From contig NZ_CALMZC010000014.1 of assembly GCF_937873765.1 (NCBI RefSeq), positions 174,792 to 238,791 on the forward strand: DNA of 64,000 nt. Direction: 5' to 3'. Numbering within the stretch: the stretch's first letter is position 1; every line of letters begins with the position of its first letter. Positions 25,279 to 34,571 of this stretch are shown here, one piece after another. The notes under the pieces are model-generated. The model did not search any database. It was not told where the DNA came from and saw only the letters and a program-made list of their open reading frames with translations. The stretch is from an uncultured Thiothrix sp. Its GTDB lineage: Bacteria > Pseudomonadota > Gammaproteobacteria > Thiotrichales > Thiotrichaceae. Position numbers and translations under genes: made by a program.

Positions 25279-26164
25279 GACTCAGGCTAAGCAGCGTGGG
25301 GTAGCGCTTATGATGGTGCTATGGATGATCATGGTGATGATGACCATGGCAGGTACGCTGATTTATGCCGTAAAAACTGAAACCCAATTAGTGAGCTATG
25401 CACGCGCTACGGCTCAAGCTCGCAGTTTTGCTGAAGCAGCGGCACATTATACGGTGATGCAATTATTTCTACCGGTGGATAAGCGCCAAATTAAATTAGG
25501 GGGCAGTCCTGCGACGTGGACCCGTGATGGTTACGGGGTAGAAATTCGTGTGATTGGGGAAAATGGCTTAATCGATATTAATCAAGCAAACCGTGTCTTA
25601 TTGCAAAAAGTTTTAAAAGAATTAGGAATTATCGATCAAGAAGCGGAAACAATATTGGATGCGATTGAAGATTTTCGTGACCCAGATGATTTAGAGCATA
25701 CCAATGGTGCTGAAGATGATGATTATAAAACCGCTGGTTTAGAGTATGGATCGAAAGATGCGCCCTTTGAACGAATTGAAGAGCTACAACAAGTCTTAGG
25801 TGTGACGCCACTGATGTATCAAGGTTTAGTACGCTATTTATCAGTGAATGCGCGCAGTAATGGAGTGAATCCCATGTTAGCACCGCGTCATGTGTTATTA
25901 ATTTTAGCGGATGGTGATCAAGCTGCCGTTGATGAGTATATTCGTAAGCGCGAGGAAGCTGAGGGTGCTTGGGTGCAGCCGCCTTTTGGTGGAGGTTTAT
26001 TAGATCATACTGAGCAACCGGTTTATCGGTTACAATTAAAGATTAAGGCTTTAGAGAGTGAAACCGCTTATTTTGAGGAACAGGCAATTCGTTTACTGCC
26101 GGGGCATAATCCGCCTTTTATTACGTATTTTCGGGTACAACAGCCACTATCTTCGCAGTTCTAA
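25256..26164 (+). CDS. gspK: Minor pseudopilin GspK
   Basis: This is the large tip pseudopilin of 302 residues, with the unusual GspK processing region QRGVALMMVLWMIMVMM, lacking the +5 Glu, as is normal for this family. It contains NGLIDINQANRVLLQKVL and the large alpha domain with IEDFRDPDDLEHTNGAEDDDY, where the conserved acidic pairs bind calcium in homologues. The start overlaps the gspJ end by 23 bases. The 3' end overlaps the convergent oxyR gene by 44 bases. The operon ends here; gspC, D, L, M and N are not in this window. Confidence 0.92.
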   Translation: MNMWALVKTQAKQRGVALMMVLWMIMVMMTMAGTLIYAVKTETQLVSYARATAQARSFAEAAAHYTVMQLFLPVDKRQIKLGGSPATWTRDGYGVEIRVIGENGLIDINQANRVLLQKVLKELGIIDQEAETILDAIEDFRDPDDLEHTNGAEDDDYKTAGLEYGSKDAPFERIEELQQVLGVTPLMYQGLVRYLSVNARSNGVNPMLAPRHVLLILADGDQAAVDEYIRKREEAEGAWVQPPFGGGLLDHTEQPVYRLQLKIKALESETAYFEEQAIRLLPGHNPPFITYFRVQQPLSSQF

Positions 26165-27038
26165 TGGCTTCACCTAATTGTAAAAACTCTTGTTCTCGTG
26201 CACTACCACGTCGCCATGCTAAACCAACCTCTCGATAACTTTCTTCACGAATCGGCCAAAGTTTGACGGTAGTACCTGCTAGTAAAGGTGAGCCAATCAC
26301 CATTTCAGGTAAATAAGAAATGCCCAAATCAGCATCTAGCATTTGGACTAAAGTTAATAGACTACTAGCAGCAAAACGGCTTATTTTCTCAATGTCCTGC
26401 AAATGACAAGCTGACAGCGCATGATCGCGTAAACAATGACCATCCTCTAAAAGTAGTACGGTTTCTGGTTCTAGATTTTCAATATCATAGCTAGTCGGAT
26501 TAAGGTGCTGGGTATCTTCGCGACAAGCTAAATAGAAGCGATCACGGAATAAGGGTTGTACCTCTGTATTTCTTAAAGCATAGGGTAATGCCAGAATAAT
26601 TAAATCTAGCTCACCCTCCATCAGCTTTTCATAAATGCGTTGGGTAATATCTTCCGTTAAATATAGTTTAAGGCGGGGAAAATCAGCACGTAGTTTTGGC
26701 AAAATCTCGGGGAGTAAGAAAGGCGCAATGGTAGGAATCACGCCAATTCTTAATTCACCCGTTAAGGGTTGTTGATTGCTGCGGGCGAGTTCAACTAAAC
26801 CTTCAATATCGCGTAAACAGCGACGTGCTTCAATCGCGAGTTGGCGTCCAATATGGGTAACAGTTACATTTTTATTAGTACGATCAACGAGTTGTACTTC
26901 AAGTGTTGATTCTAGCTCGCGAATAGCAGTACTAAAAGCAGATTGGGATACAAAACAAGCCTCAGCAGCACGTCCAAAATGACCGTAAGTTTCTAGAGCT
27001 ACAAAATAACGGAGTTGTTTAACCGTAGGCAGATTCAT
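26121..27038 (-). CDS. oxyR: Peroxide-sensing LysR regulator OxyR
   Basis: OxyR activates peroxide defence genes when its two redox cysteines form a disulfide. The 305-residue LysR protein has the N-terminal winged helix and carries the OxyR signature GHCLRDHALSAC, with C202 and C211 nine residues apart as in E. coli C199/C208. GAGG lies upstream of the ATG. The 3' end runs 44 bases into gspK on the other strand, and the gene follows a FadJ-like gene by 22 bases, so the two are probably cotranscribed. It has no catalase or peroxiredoxin neighbour here. Confidence 0.92.
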   Translation of the reverse strand: MNLPTVKQLRYFVALETYGHFGRAAEACFVSQSAFSTAIRELESTLEVQLVDRTNKNVTVTHIGRQLAIEARRCLRDIEGLVELARSNQQPLTGELRIGVIPTIAPFLLPEILPKLRADFPRLKLYLTEDITQRIYEKLMEGELDLIILALPYALRNTEVQPLFRDRFYLACREDTQHLNPTSYDIENLEPETVLLLEDGHCLRDHALSACHLQDIEKISRFAASSLLTLVQMLDADLGISYLPEMVIGSPLLAGTTVKLWPIREESYREVGLAWRRGSAREQEFLQLGEAIRTAKIVAVVPENT

Positions 27039-27060
27039 GCCTGTTCCTCAGTGTAGTTCT

Positions 27061-29022
27061 TTATTTACGACTGCTGCGCGTGTATTGCAGCGGCCCCCCT
27101 CGAAAAGCCGGAAAGCCAGCACCGAAAACTATAGCGGCATCTAATAGCTCAGGGTCTTCAATAATACCTTGTTCTAAACACAAAGCAGCTTCTTCCGACA
27201 TTTGATTAACTAATTTATCTTGTAAAGCGGCCGTATTTCCAGTCCATTGCGCCCGCTCTGGCTTGAGCCTACGCCCATGGCGATAACGATAAAAGCCGGT
27301 ACCCTTTTTTCGACCTAATTTACCCGCTTTGACCATATCGACTAATAAATCGGGCACTAATAAGGGACTAGTTTTAGCCAGAGTTTCGCCTAATTGCCGA
27401 CAATAATCTAGCCCTAAAACGTCAGCCCATTCTAAAGGACCTAAAGGCATACCAAAATCTTGCCCGGCCTTATCAATCACTGTGGTTGGTACATTCTGCT
27501 GATGTAGGCGTATACCTTGCATAATATAAGTCAGTAAAATGCGATTGACTAATAATCCAGGGGTAGTGTGAATAGGTAAAGGTAGTTTATTTAACTGTTT
27601 AACAAAAGCACAAGCTTGTGCAATTACACGGTCTGTGGTCTTGTCACCTAAATGAACGATTTCCACCAATTCGTGTTGAGTAATTGGGTAAAGAAAATGT
27701 AGACCAATTAAGCGATTAGGCTTTAAGAGAACAGCAGCTAAACGTTCTAAGGGCAAAATTGATGAAGTCGTAGCTAAGAGCGCATCCGGGCGAGCATTTT
27801 CCTCTAAACGGGCTAACAATTCTTGTTTGTGTACTAATTTATCGGCAGTTGCTTCAATCACTATATCCGCTAGGGCAATACCACTGCCTTCGTGATCGAC
27901 ATGAATACGTTCTGTAGCGGCCTTCAGTTTAGCGGAATCTTTATAAACGTAAGCACTAAAAATGGTGCGAATTTTATCCAGCGCACAATTCAAAGTTTCA
28001 GGATTGGATTCTTGGATACTGACGTTTAACCCTAATAAACCACACCAAGCCGCAAGTTCCGACCCAACCTGTCCAGCTCCAATGATATGTACATTTGAGT
28101 AAATGTCCGCATTCAGAGGAGCGAAAGCTTTGAGTCGTGTTTTTAGTCTTGCCAACCGCAATAGGTTTTGAGTAGTAGGGGTATCGACTAGTTGTTTAAA
28201 TGTACCTATTTCAGCAGCTTGCAAGTTAGCTAAAGCACTGCCATGTTGTTGCCATAAGTTTATTAAGCGCGCACCTGCAGGATAATGCTCAATATCTTGT
28301 GTTTTAGCTAATTTACGCTGCTGCTGATTATTTATAAGCACACGCATAGGTAGTGCTTCCAATAAGCTTACACTGAAAGGCTGGTTAGTTTTAGTAGGTT
28401 GACCCGCGATGTAACGTAAACTAAGCAGATGAATTTGCTCAGGCGTAGCGGCGGCATCAATTAGTTGTTTTTGTAAAGCTTCCTCAGTATTTAGCACCAT
28501 ACTTTGAGTAAGAAAATCTAAAGCTGCCCTAACCCCCATACGTTGCAAAGCACGTGACATTCCGCCCCAAATAGGATGAAGACCTTGACTGACTTCGGGA
28601 AAGCTAAAACTAGTACTCTGATACAGAGTACCGATGCAATAATGACAGGCTAAAGCCAATGAAAGACCAGCACCCGCGCATTCACCTTCAATCATGGCCA
28701 AACTGACGATAGCCGAGGACTTAAGCTGTTCGCAAAATTGCTGACCAGATTTTAGAAGGTTTGTGAGTACTGTGGAGTCTAAGTTAGTTTCTAACAGACT
28801 TAAGTCTAGTCCTGAGCAAAAAACGTGAGGGCGAGTCGAATATAAAATCAGCGCACGCGCTCCCAAGGCTTGAGCTACTTTATAAGCTTGTTGGAGTTCA
28901 GCCAAGACTTCAGGTGTGAGTAAATTGTGTGTAGAGTTTTTTACTGCTAAACCAATCCAAAACACATGTTGTTCACGACGGATGGCGAGATGTTGGAAAT
29001 CGTTAGAGGTAGAACTAAGCAA
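27061..29022 (-). CDS. FadJ/FadB-like enoyl-CoA hydratase/3-hydroxyacyl-CoA dehydrogenase fusion
   Basis: This 653-residue two-domain enzyme has a crotonase domain (about residues 1-210, with CSGLDLSLL and FSFPEVSQGLHP) and a 3-hydroxyacyl-CoA dehydrogenase domain (about 305-640, with IGAGQVGSELA at 314-324, LIGLHFLYPI and LVEIV, H442 and E454 spaced as the catalytic pair). In the hydratase domain the Glu of FadB GGGCE is Ser121, while E143 is kept. Such a site is closer to enoyl-CoA isomerases than to hydratases. It is shorter than FadB (about 715). It starts with TTG behind GGAGTGAGG. No thiolase is adjacent. The physiological substrate is unknown. Confidence 0.82.
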   Translation of the reverse strand: MLSSTSNDFQHLAIRREQHVFWIGLAVKNSTHNLLTPEVLAELQQAYKVAQALGARALILYSTRPHVFCSGLDLSLLETNLDSTVLTNLLKSGQQFCEQLKSSAIVSLAMIEGECAGAGLSLALACHYCIGTLYQSTSFSFPEVSQGLHPIWGGMSRALQRMGVRAALDFLTQSMVLNTEEALQKQLIDAAATPEQIHLLSLRYIAGQPTKTNQPFSVSLLEALPMRVLINNQQQRKLAKTQDIEHYPAGARLINLWQQHGSALANLQAAEIGTFKQLVDTPTTQNLLRLARLKTRLKAFAPLNADIYSNVHIIGAGQVGSELAAWCGLLGLNVSIQESNPETLNCALDKIRTIFSAYVYKDSAKLKAATERIHVDHEGSGIALADIVIEATADKLVHKQELLARLEENARPDALLATTSSILPLERLAAVLLKPNRLIGLHFLYPITQHELVEIVHLGDKTTDRVIAQACAFVKQLNKLPLPIHTTPGLLVNRILLTYIMQGIRLHQQNVPTTVIDKAGQDFGMPLGPLEWADVLGLDYCRQLGETLAKTSPLLVPDLLVDMVKAGKLGRKKGTGFYRYRHGRRLKPERAQWTGNTAALQDKLVNQMSEEAALCLEQGIIEDPELLDAAIVFGAGFPAFRGGPLQYTRSSRK

Positions 29023-29185
29023 GCCTCACTCCATCTAACTGTATAATAAAGCCCATTTTTAGTCCCTATCAGCGTACTTAGCGATCTATTTTTCCGAATA
29101 ATTCTACTGCAAAATACGTTTATTTGTCAGCAAACTGTACATATAAAACAATTTTTACGCAAAATACTGCCTAAAAATAGGTAGT

Positions 29186-30034
29186 TTAGGCACTAGGCAG
29201 TAATTGACTACTGCTTGCCGTCTCGGATGTAACTGGTGCTAAACCAGAATGCTGCCAAGGCAAACGCCGATAAGCAGGTTGATCACTAAAGTGCCAAGCT
29301 GGATATTTAATAACTTCAAAATAAGGTGAGTAATCGAAATCACTGGGAATAAATAAACGGAAGTCACGTTCTTCTAAACTTACTGGATGCTCTGATTGAT
29401 TATTATGAATTACCGGTAAAATCGGATAATGCACATGTTGAAAACAACGCGCAATCATGCTGGAACAAATAATGTGGGTGGGTTGACCGGCATTATGTTG
29501 AAACAAAGATGAGCGCCAGCGTCTAGGCAAGATGCCATAAGGGAACAAAAAGCGTGCTAAATCCATCAACTGTTGAACATCATAACCCATCCCCAAATGC
29601 TCAATAGCAACATTCACTACTATATCCGCATCACGCCAATCCAAGCCTGAGGGACGACAAATGCGTAGATGCTCTTCTCGATAAGCGCTGAGAGGATTAG
29701 CTACTGTGCCATAACCCAGTAGCGATTCAACCACTAATTTATCATTCGGGCTGCCAGCATAATGAGTTTGGAGTTTTTCACGGACTTGAGGATCACGAAT
29801 ATCATTGATGCGCCCTACATACAGAGCAGCATGCGTCCAAGGTGAAAGTGTCACCATTTGAATGACTTTGCTAACCCGTGTTTGTCCCGCAAATAGCAAC
29901 ACATCGCCTGGACGTACTTCATGTTCGAGGAAGTCGAAATTGCAATAAGCGCTGCCCTGCGAATCGGCAGGTGGAACAGCATTTAGCCAATTAATCCCTT
30001 TATCCCACAGCCATTGCCGTGTTGCTTTGAACAT
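29186..30034 (-). CDS. YiiX-like permuted NlpC/P60 family protein
   Basis: The 282-residue protein has the circularly permuted NlpC/P60 (YiiX/YebB) pattern: RPGDVLLFAGQTRVSKVIQ with W-T-H-A-A-L-Y-V-G (His about residue 65) and a later conserved Cys in THIICSSMIARCFQ. This arrangement puts the catalytic His before the Cys. Members are amidases, peptidases or acyltransferases of mostly unknown substrates. There is no clear signal peptide. The start at 30034 has AAGGAG six bases upstream, better than the longer reading. Function beyond family is not known. Confidence 0.75.
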   Translation of the reverse strand: MFKATRQWLWDKGINWLNAVPPADSQGSAYCNFDFLEHEVRPGDVLLFAGQTRVSKVIQMVTLSPWTHAALYVGRINDIRDPQVREKLQTHYAGSPNDKLVVESLLGYGTVANPLSAYREEHLRICRPSGLDWRDADIVVNVAIEHLGMGYDVQQLMDLARFLFPYGILPRRWRSSLFQHNAGQPTHIICSSMIARCFQHVHYPILPVIHNNQSEHPVSLEERDFRLFIPSDFDYSPYFEVIKYPAWHFSDQPAYRRLPWQHSGLAPVTSETASSSQLLPSA

Positions 30035-30467
30035 GACTCTCTCCTTCTGTGTATAACAGGTAGCAGTGCAGTTCAAAAGCTAACCGGAACGAAGCAAAGC
30101 TTCGGAGCGGAGCATCTTAGTGCCCCTGTAATACTTATCGCTAATTAGAGTACTAGCAGTTTTACATGATTCATTAATTTAGATCAATTGCACCGAAACC
30201 TACTATGTTTTTTGACAATTGGTCATAACTAGTTTGGTGAACTGGAGAGTAAATCAAGCCATTGCTCTGAGAAGTTGAACTCATAGGTTTAGGTTTGCTT
30301 AAATGTAATTTTGGTACTATATTGGTTTTTAAAAAGCTTGAAAAAAGTGTTAGTAAGCACATTACTACTGGTGCATAAAAGCCAAACTAGAATGGCTAGT
30401 TAGCGCATCTCAAGCCGGCAATGATACCTTGAGTCGTTGTCTCACCCAGTAAATTGGAGTCAGATTG
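30035..30467. other. AT-rich intergenic region with small inverted repeats
   Basis: No convincing gene was found in about 430 bases. A perfect CGAAGC-aaa-GCTTCG hairpin lies at 30090-30104. AACTAG/CTAGTT stems occur near 30387. A 62-codon minus-strand reading frame (30174-30362) has no ribosome site. The plus-strand start of the next gene (30468) has GGAG nine bases upstream, so its promoter lies here. Confidence 0.5.
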
Positions 30468-31454
30468 ATGCAAACCCGCTATCTATTTTTATTACTTGCT
30501 TTGTTTTTGCCTGGTTATATGGCGCCACTTGCAAATACCTTTGATGAGTCCGCGCACATCAGTATCCGCGAAATGGGAAAGCGTATTGCTACCCTAGAAG
30601 CTATGCTAGAAAAACAGGGCGATGTGATTCGGATCAAAGCTCCTTTTGAGGTTATCGACAAGGCTGGCAATTTGATAATGCGCGTCAATAATAATGGGAC
30701 TCTTACAGCGCTGACCCTATCCTCACAGGAAAAAAAGAATACTGTAGCAATAGCAACCGGTGTACTAGGTAGCCGTATCTTGCTGACAAACGATTCCAAT
30801 TCAGCACTGCTCGAAGCCAATAATGATGGCAGCCATGTAGCAGTTACAAACGCCGATGTGAGCGCATTACTGGGGTCAGGAGATGATGGGCGGGATGGGC
30901 TGGTGATCCAGACCCCAGGTGTTGCACCAATAGCTCAGGAAAATCCAGATACGGGTGGCAACCAAAGTGCTGCTGGTGGGCAGATGGGTGCAGAAATTTC
31001 TACACAAACTGGCAAAAAGTTGGCATTACGCTTATATGACGACAAGGGCACTATGATTGTTTCTGCGGGAAGTAATCCAGCAGCAGCGGGTTCTGGGACG
31101 GTGCGCATTGCAAATACCAAGGGAGAAACGGTTGCCTTCATGGGAACAACTTTGGAAGGCGAGCATGGTGCTGTTGGGGTGGCAAAAGCGGGTAAGGATG
31201 TTGCTGCCATATTCTCAGAGCCACGCATGATTGCTGTGTATAGCGAAACAGGTGCGCCATTGGCTACGATGGGAAAAAGTGATAAATCCGAAGGGGGCAA
31301 CCTGACTGCTCGTTCCCCGACAGGAGATGGTGTGTTCAGTGCCGGATTCAACAGTGTTGAGGGTGGTGGAGATGCTTGTGTGTATCGTGCCAAAAAACAG
31401 AGTCAATTTTGTTTGGGGATCGGTGTACCCAGCATGGGTGCTATAGGACGCTAA
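30468..31454 (+). CDS. Exported beta-repeat protein of unknown function
   Basis: The 328-residue protein starts at the ATG at 30468 with a signal peptide (cleavage near PLANTF) and a short helical segment (MGKRIATLEAMLEKQGDV). The rest is built of short beta-rich units ending in turns, e.g. VIDKAGNLIMRVNNNGTL, LYDDKGTMIVSAG, YSETGAPLATMG. This suggests a beta-helix or tail-fibre-like fold. Two Cys close together near the C-terminus may form a disulfide. It is joined by three bases to an OmpA-like gene, so both act in the envelope. The family was not recognised. Confidence 0.7.
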   Translation: MQTRYLFLLLALFLPGYMAPLANTFDESAHISIREMGKRIATLEAMLEKQGDVIRIKAPFEVIDKAGNLIMRVNNNGTLTALTLSSQEKKNTVAIATGVLGSRILLTNDSNSALLEANNDGSHVAVTNADVSALLGSGDDGRDGLVIQTPGVAPIAQENPDTGGNQSAAGGQMGAEISTQTGKKLALRLYDDKGTMIVSAGSNPAAAGSGTVRIANTKGETVAFMGTTLEGEHGAVGVAKAGKDVAAIFSEPRMIAVYSETGAPLATMGKSDKSEGGNLTARSPTGDGVFSAGFNSVEGGGDACVYRAKKQSQFCLGIGVPSMGAIGR

Positions 31455-31457
31455 AGC

Positions 31458-32873
31458 ATGAGTACCAAGCCTGTTACGCTCCTGCTTTTCCTCACCTTCA
31501 GTAGTAATTGTATGGCTGCAACCACTCCTAGCATTCCGCTATGCCCCGGTTTGAACATCGTCACCGCTATTAACCAAAGCAGTGGAGATTATGAATCCAT
31601 CAAACGCATTACTGCTGTGGATGATGCTGGTATCACCCTGCATTATTCCAGTGAACACGAAGTTGTTGACCCCTTCAGCGACAAGCCGCCGGAACTGATC
31701 AACACTAACGTGACCCGCAGGGTATTGCGTGAAGACCAGCAAAAAGCAGCTTACTATCTGGCGGTTTTCAGCCCGATTCTGCCGGAAGCCGTGCCGAACA
31801 GCGTGGCTATCAGTCTGACTGACGACAACTACATCCGTTTGAAAACCACGGGCAAAGCAGAAGTTTCCATCGTCACCACACTCAATTACAGCACTACCCC
31901 AGAAAATGTGCTTGATCCTGAGTCGCCCTATCGCTGGTGGTTTGCACCCTCCGTATACGCACTGGAATTGGCGGATAAAACTCCCGTCCCCTTCCCAGTT
32001 TTGTTGAATGGCAAACCGGCGGAATTACCCGCCTTACAGGTCAAGGGTGTATTTGGCACAGAACAAGCCGAGTTTTTTGTACTGGATGACCCCGATAACC
32101 CATTGATATTAAAGTTCCGTCTGGGGTTTGGCGCAGATGAGGCCTTGAAAGCCAAGTTTGCCGACGACCCGGTGATGAGCAAAATGTTGGAAGAAATCGC
32201 CGCAACCTCGCCCGCACCTTCAGAACGGGATCGCCTACAAGTGACACAGATTACCTTTGACTGCCACCGCAGCGATGACCTGCCAATAGCCACCAATACG
32301 GACAAGCCGCTGGACATATTTGGCGAATTCGACACTGATGCCGAACCTTTCCCCACCGGTAGCGGCGGCGCAGCCAATGTTAGTAGCTTAGGCGCTGGTA
32401 ATGGCAACGGTGGTGGCAGTGCAGGTACGGGCTCAATAGGCGGCGGCACAGGTAGCCTGAGCCTTGGTCAAGGTGCTGGCGGCGTGGGGAGTGGCAACAA
32501 AGCTGCTGAACTGGAAAAAGCCCTGCAAGAAGGCGAGAAAGTCGACATCTACGACATCTTTTTCAGCTTTAACAGTGCCACCTTGCGCCCGGAATCGGAT
32601 GAAACCCTAAGTACCATCGCCAAGCTGCTTAACAAACACTCTGACTGGAAACTCGCCATCGGCGGGCACACCGACAATATTGCCAGCGACAGTTTCAACC
32701 TTGATCTCTCCAACCGGCGTGCCGCAGCGGTCAAAATCGCTTTGGTGGAACGCTTTAAGATTGCTGATAACCGTTTGAGTACTCAAGGCTATGGCGAAGC
32801 TAGCCCACGCGACACCAATGAAACTCTTGAAGGTCGTGCGCGTAACCGTCGGGTAGAGTTGATGAAGCAATAA
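31458..32873 (+). CDS. OmpA-family protein with a long N-terminal domain
   Basis: The 471-residue protein has a signal peptide, a unique domain of about 270 residues with no family recognised, a Gly/Ser-rich linker (about 295-345) and a C-terminal OmpA peptidoglycan-binding domain: FSFNSATLRPESDETL, HTDNIASDSFNLDLSNRRA, GYGEASPRDTNETLEGRARNRRVEL. The start follows the preceding gene by three bases, so it is one operon. Base composition and codon use (CTG, CCG, GCC, AAC) are clearly GC-richer than the TTA-loving neighbours, suggesting recent acquisition from a GC-richer relative. Confidence 0.88.
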   Translation: MSTKPVTLLLFLTFSSNCMAATTPSIPLCPGLNIVTAINQSSGDYESIKRITAVDDAGITLHYSSEHEVVDPFSDKPPELINTNVTRRVLREDQQKAAYYLAVFSPILPEAVPNSVAISLTDDNYIRLKTTGKAEVSIVTTLNYSTTPENVLDPESPYRWWFAPSVYALELADKTPVPFPVLLNGKPAELPALQVKGVFGTEQAEFFVLDDPDNPLILKFRLGFGADEALKAKFADDPVMSKMLEEIAATSPAPSERDRLQVTQITFDCHRSDDLPIATNTDKPLDIFGEFDTDAEPFPTGSGGAANVSSLGAGNGNGGGSAGTGSIGGGTGSLSLGQGAGGVGSGNKAAELEKALQEGEKVDIYDIFFSFNSATLRPESDETLSTIAKLLNKHSDWKLAIGGHTDNIASDSFNLDLSNRRAAAVKIALVERFKIADNRLSTQGYGEASPRDTNETLEGRARNRRVELMKQ

Positions 32874-32898
32874 GGCTGTTAATCAACTAGATCAACCC

Positions 32899-34197
32899 TT
32901 AAAGTGTTTTAAACAGCACCTTTGAATTGCGCTTATGATTATAGACCTGCTTTTTATTCTCCGGTAAATCCGCAATATCGGCATCCACAAAGCCGCGCTC
33001 TCTAAACCAGTCAGTCGTTTGGGTGGTGAGCACCAGTAATTTTTGTTTCTGCTGAAGCTTGGCGAGCTGCGTAATAGCCTGTAATAAACGGTCGCCACGA
33101 TTGGCCGTCCGATAATGTGGATCAACCGCTAAACAGGCCAATTCGCCCACCTTAGGATCAGCCGTATCATATAAAGCCGCACAGCCAATAATTTTCTGAT
33201 CACGCACAAAGACTTGGAAGCGATTCACCTCTAATTCTAATTGCTCCCGCGAACGCTTAACCAGAATACCGGCTTGCTCCATCGGGCGAATCACATCCAG
33301 AATTCCACTAATATCATCGACACCTGCCGCGCGAATTGTTTCATATGCATCCGCAGAGATCATACAGCCGATCCCGTCTCGAGTATAAAGTTCAGTCAGC
33401 AAAATTCCATCAACATTCGCATCTAATAAATGCACTCGACCGACCTTATGTTTAAGAGCTGCAATGATTTGTGGCAGCATATCGTGTTGATCGACGTAAG
33501 CTTCAGCTTCTTCAATCGTTAAGTTATTAGGCAGATCAAACGAAGTCTCGTCTAATAACATGACTTTGTCAGCTTCAAGGGCTTGTGCTGCTTCAATCGC
33601 CAGTTGTTCATAACGCAAATTATAGGCTTCTCCGGTCGGTGAATAGCCTAAAGGGGAGAGCAGTACAATATGGCGATTTTCTAATTGCTGACGAATAAAA
33701 TTATGCCGAATCCGTCGGATTTGCCCGCTATAGCCATAATCAACGCCATCAAGCACACCAATTGGGCGGGCAGTGACAAAATTGCCAGAAATTACTCCGG
33801 GACCAATATTGCCGACTCCGGGTTGAGCGAGCATATAGGTAAGTGCATTTTCGATGGTAATCCGTGCGGCTCCACAGGCTTCTTGAGCGGCTTGTAAAGC
33901 TTCTCGATCCGTAATGCGCAGGCCATTATGAAAGTGAATAGGGTGATCTAATTGCTCTAAGCGCCGATCAATTTGTGGGCGTGTGCCATGGACAAGTACA
34001 ATCTTCGCACCCAAAGCCGCAATAATAGCGATATCTTGCAAAATACGCCGGAAGTTCGCTTGCCCTAATACTTCACCCGGGAAGGCTATCACAAAGATTT
34101 TGTCGCGATGCTTATGAATATAGGGGCTAGCCTCACGGAAAAATTCCACACTATTGCAATCAACAGGGTTAGAACCGGATTTATGAGTGTTAGACAT
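32899..34197 (-). CDS. argA: N-acetylglutamate synthase
   Basis: ArgA makes N-acetylglutamate from glutamate and acetyl-CoA, the first step of arginine synthesis. The 432-residue protein has an amino-acid kinase-like domain (GAKIVLVHGTRPQIDRRLEQ, GNFVTARPIGVLDGVDYG) and a C-terminal GNAT domain (LACLAVDPHYRTANRGDRLLQ) with the R-G-x-G-x-x-L-like acetyl-CoA loop. AGGA six bases before the ATG at 34197 decides the start over the ATG at 34203. It is convergent with the OmpA cassette. Confidence 0.94.
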   Translation of the reverse strand: MSNTHKSGSNPVDCNSVEFFREASPYIHKHRDKIFVIAFPGEVLGQANFRRILQDIAIIAALGAKIVLVHGTRPQIDRRLEQLDHPIHFHNGLRITDREALQAAQEACGAARITIENALTYMLAQPGVGNIGPGVISGNFVTARPIGVLDGVDYGYSGQIRRIRHNFIRQQLENRHIVLLSPLGYSPTGEAYNLRYEQLAIEAAQALEADKVMLLDETSFDLPNNLTIEEAEAYVDQHDMLPQIIAALKHKVGRVHLLDANVDGILLTELYTRDGIGCMISADAYETIRAAGVDDISGILDVIRPMEQAGILVKRSREQLELEVNRFQVFVRDQKIIGCAALYDTADPKVGELACLAVDPHYRTANRGDRLLQAITQLAKLQQKQKLLVLTTQTTDWFRERGFVDADIADLPENKKQVYNHKRNSKVLFKTL

Positions 34198-34220
34198 GAT
34201 CATTCCTAATTAGCGGAGGT

Positions 34221-34571
34221 TTAGCTCGCGTCAAAAGCATTTTTGAGCCAAGTAATTTGTTGCTGAGCATTGATAGCAATCACATCAAAGCGGCAAGCTA
34301 AATCATAGGGGTGCAGCAGTAAATAGTGTTGAGCGGTGCGAATAATTTTTTGTTGTTTGCGCAGATCGACACTATAGAGCGCTCCACCAAAGTCTTCGCG
34401 GCTACGATAGCGCACCTCAGCAAAGACCAGATGCTCGCCATCTTGCCCAATCAAATCGATTTCACCCCCACGTAAACGATAATTGCGTGTGTAGAGTTTA
34501 AAACCCTGAGCTTGCAAATAATCACAAGCCCAAGTTTCCGCTAGTTGCCCAAGTGTTTGGCGACTAGCCAT
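34221..34571 (-). CDS. yraN: YraN family endonuclease-fold protein
   Basis: This 116-residue member of the UPF0102/YraN family has the restriction-endonuclease-like core GGEIDLIGQDGEHLVFAEVRYR, containing the E-x-D and E-x-K-like acidic positions. YraN is widespread and usually follows lpoA, as here. A role in DNA repair or RNA processing has been suggested but is not settled. Its ATG overlaps the lpoA stop by one base (TAATG), so the two genes are translationally coupled. Confidence 0.9.
   Translation of the reverse strand: MASRQTLGQLAETWACDYLQAQGFKLYTRNYRLRGGEIDLIGQDGEHLVFAEVRYRSREDFGGALYSVDLRKQQKIIRTAQHYLLLHPYDLACRFDVIAINAQQQITWLKNAFDAS

Noticed and set aside
23366..26164. Type IV pilus rather than type II secretion
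   Set aside because: The gene order E-F-G-H-I-J-K, with GspK lacking the +5 Glu and the tetracysteine ATPase, is that of secretion, although prepilin motifs are shared with pili.
30174..30362. 62-codon reading frame on the minus strand in the intergenic region before the exported-protein gene
   Set aside because: No ribosome binding site, no recognisable family and strongly AT-driven composition. It is treated as chance.
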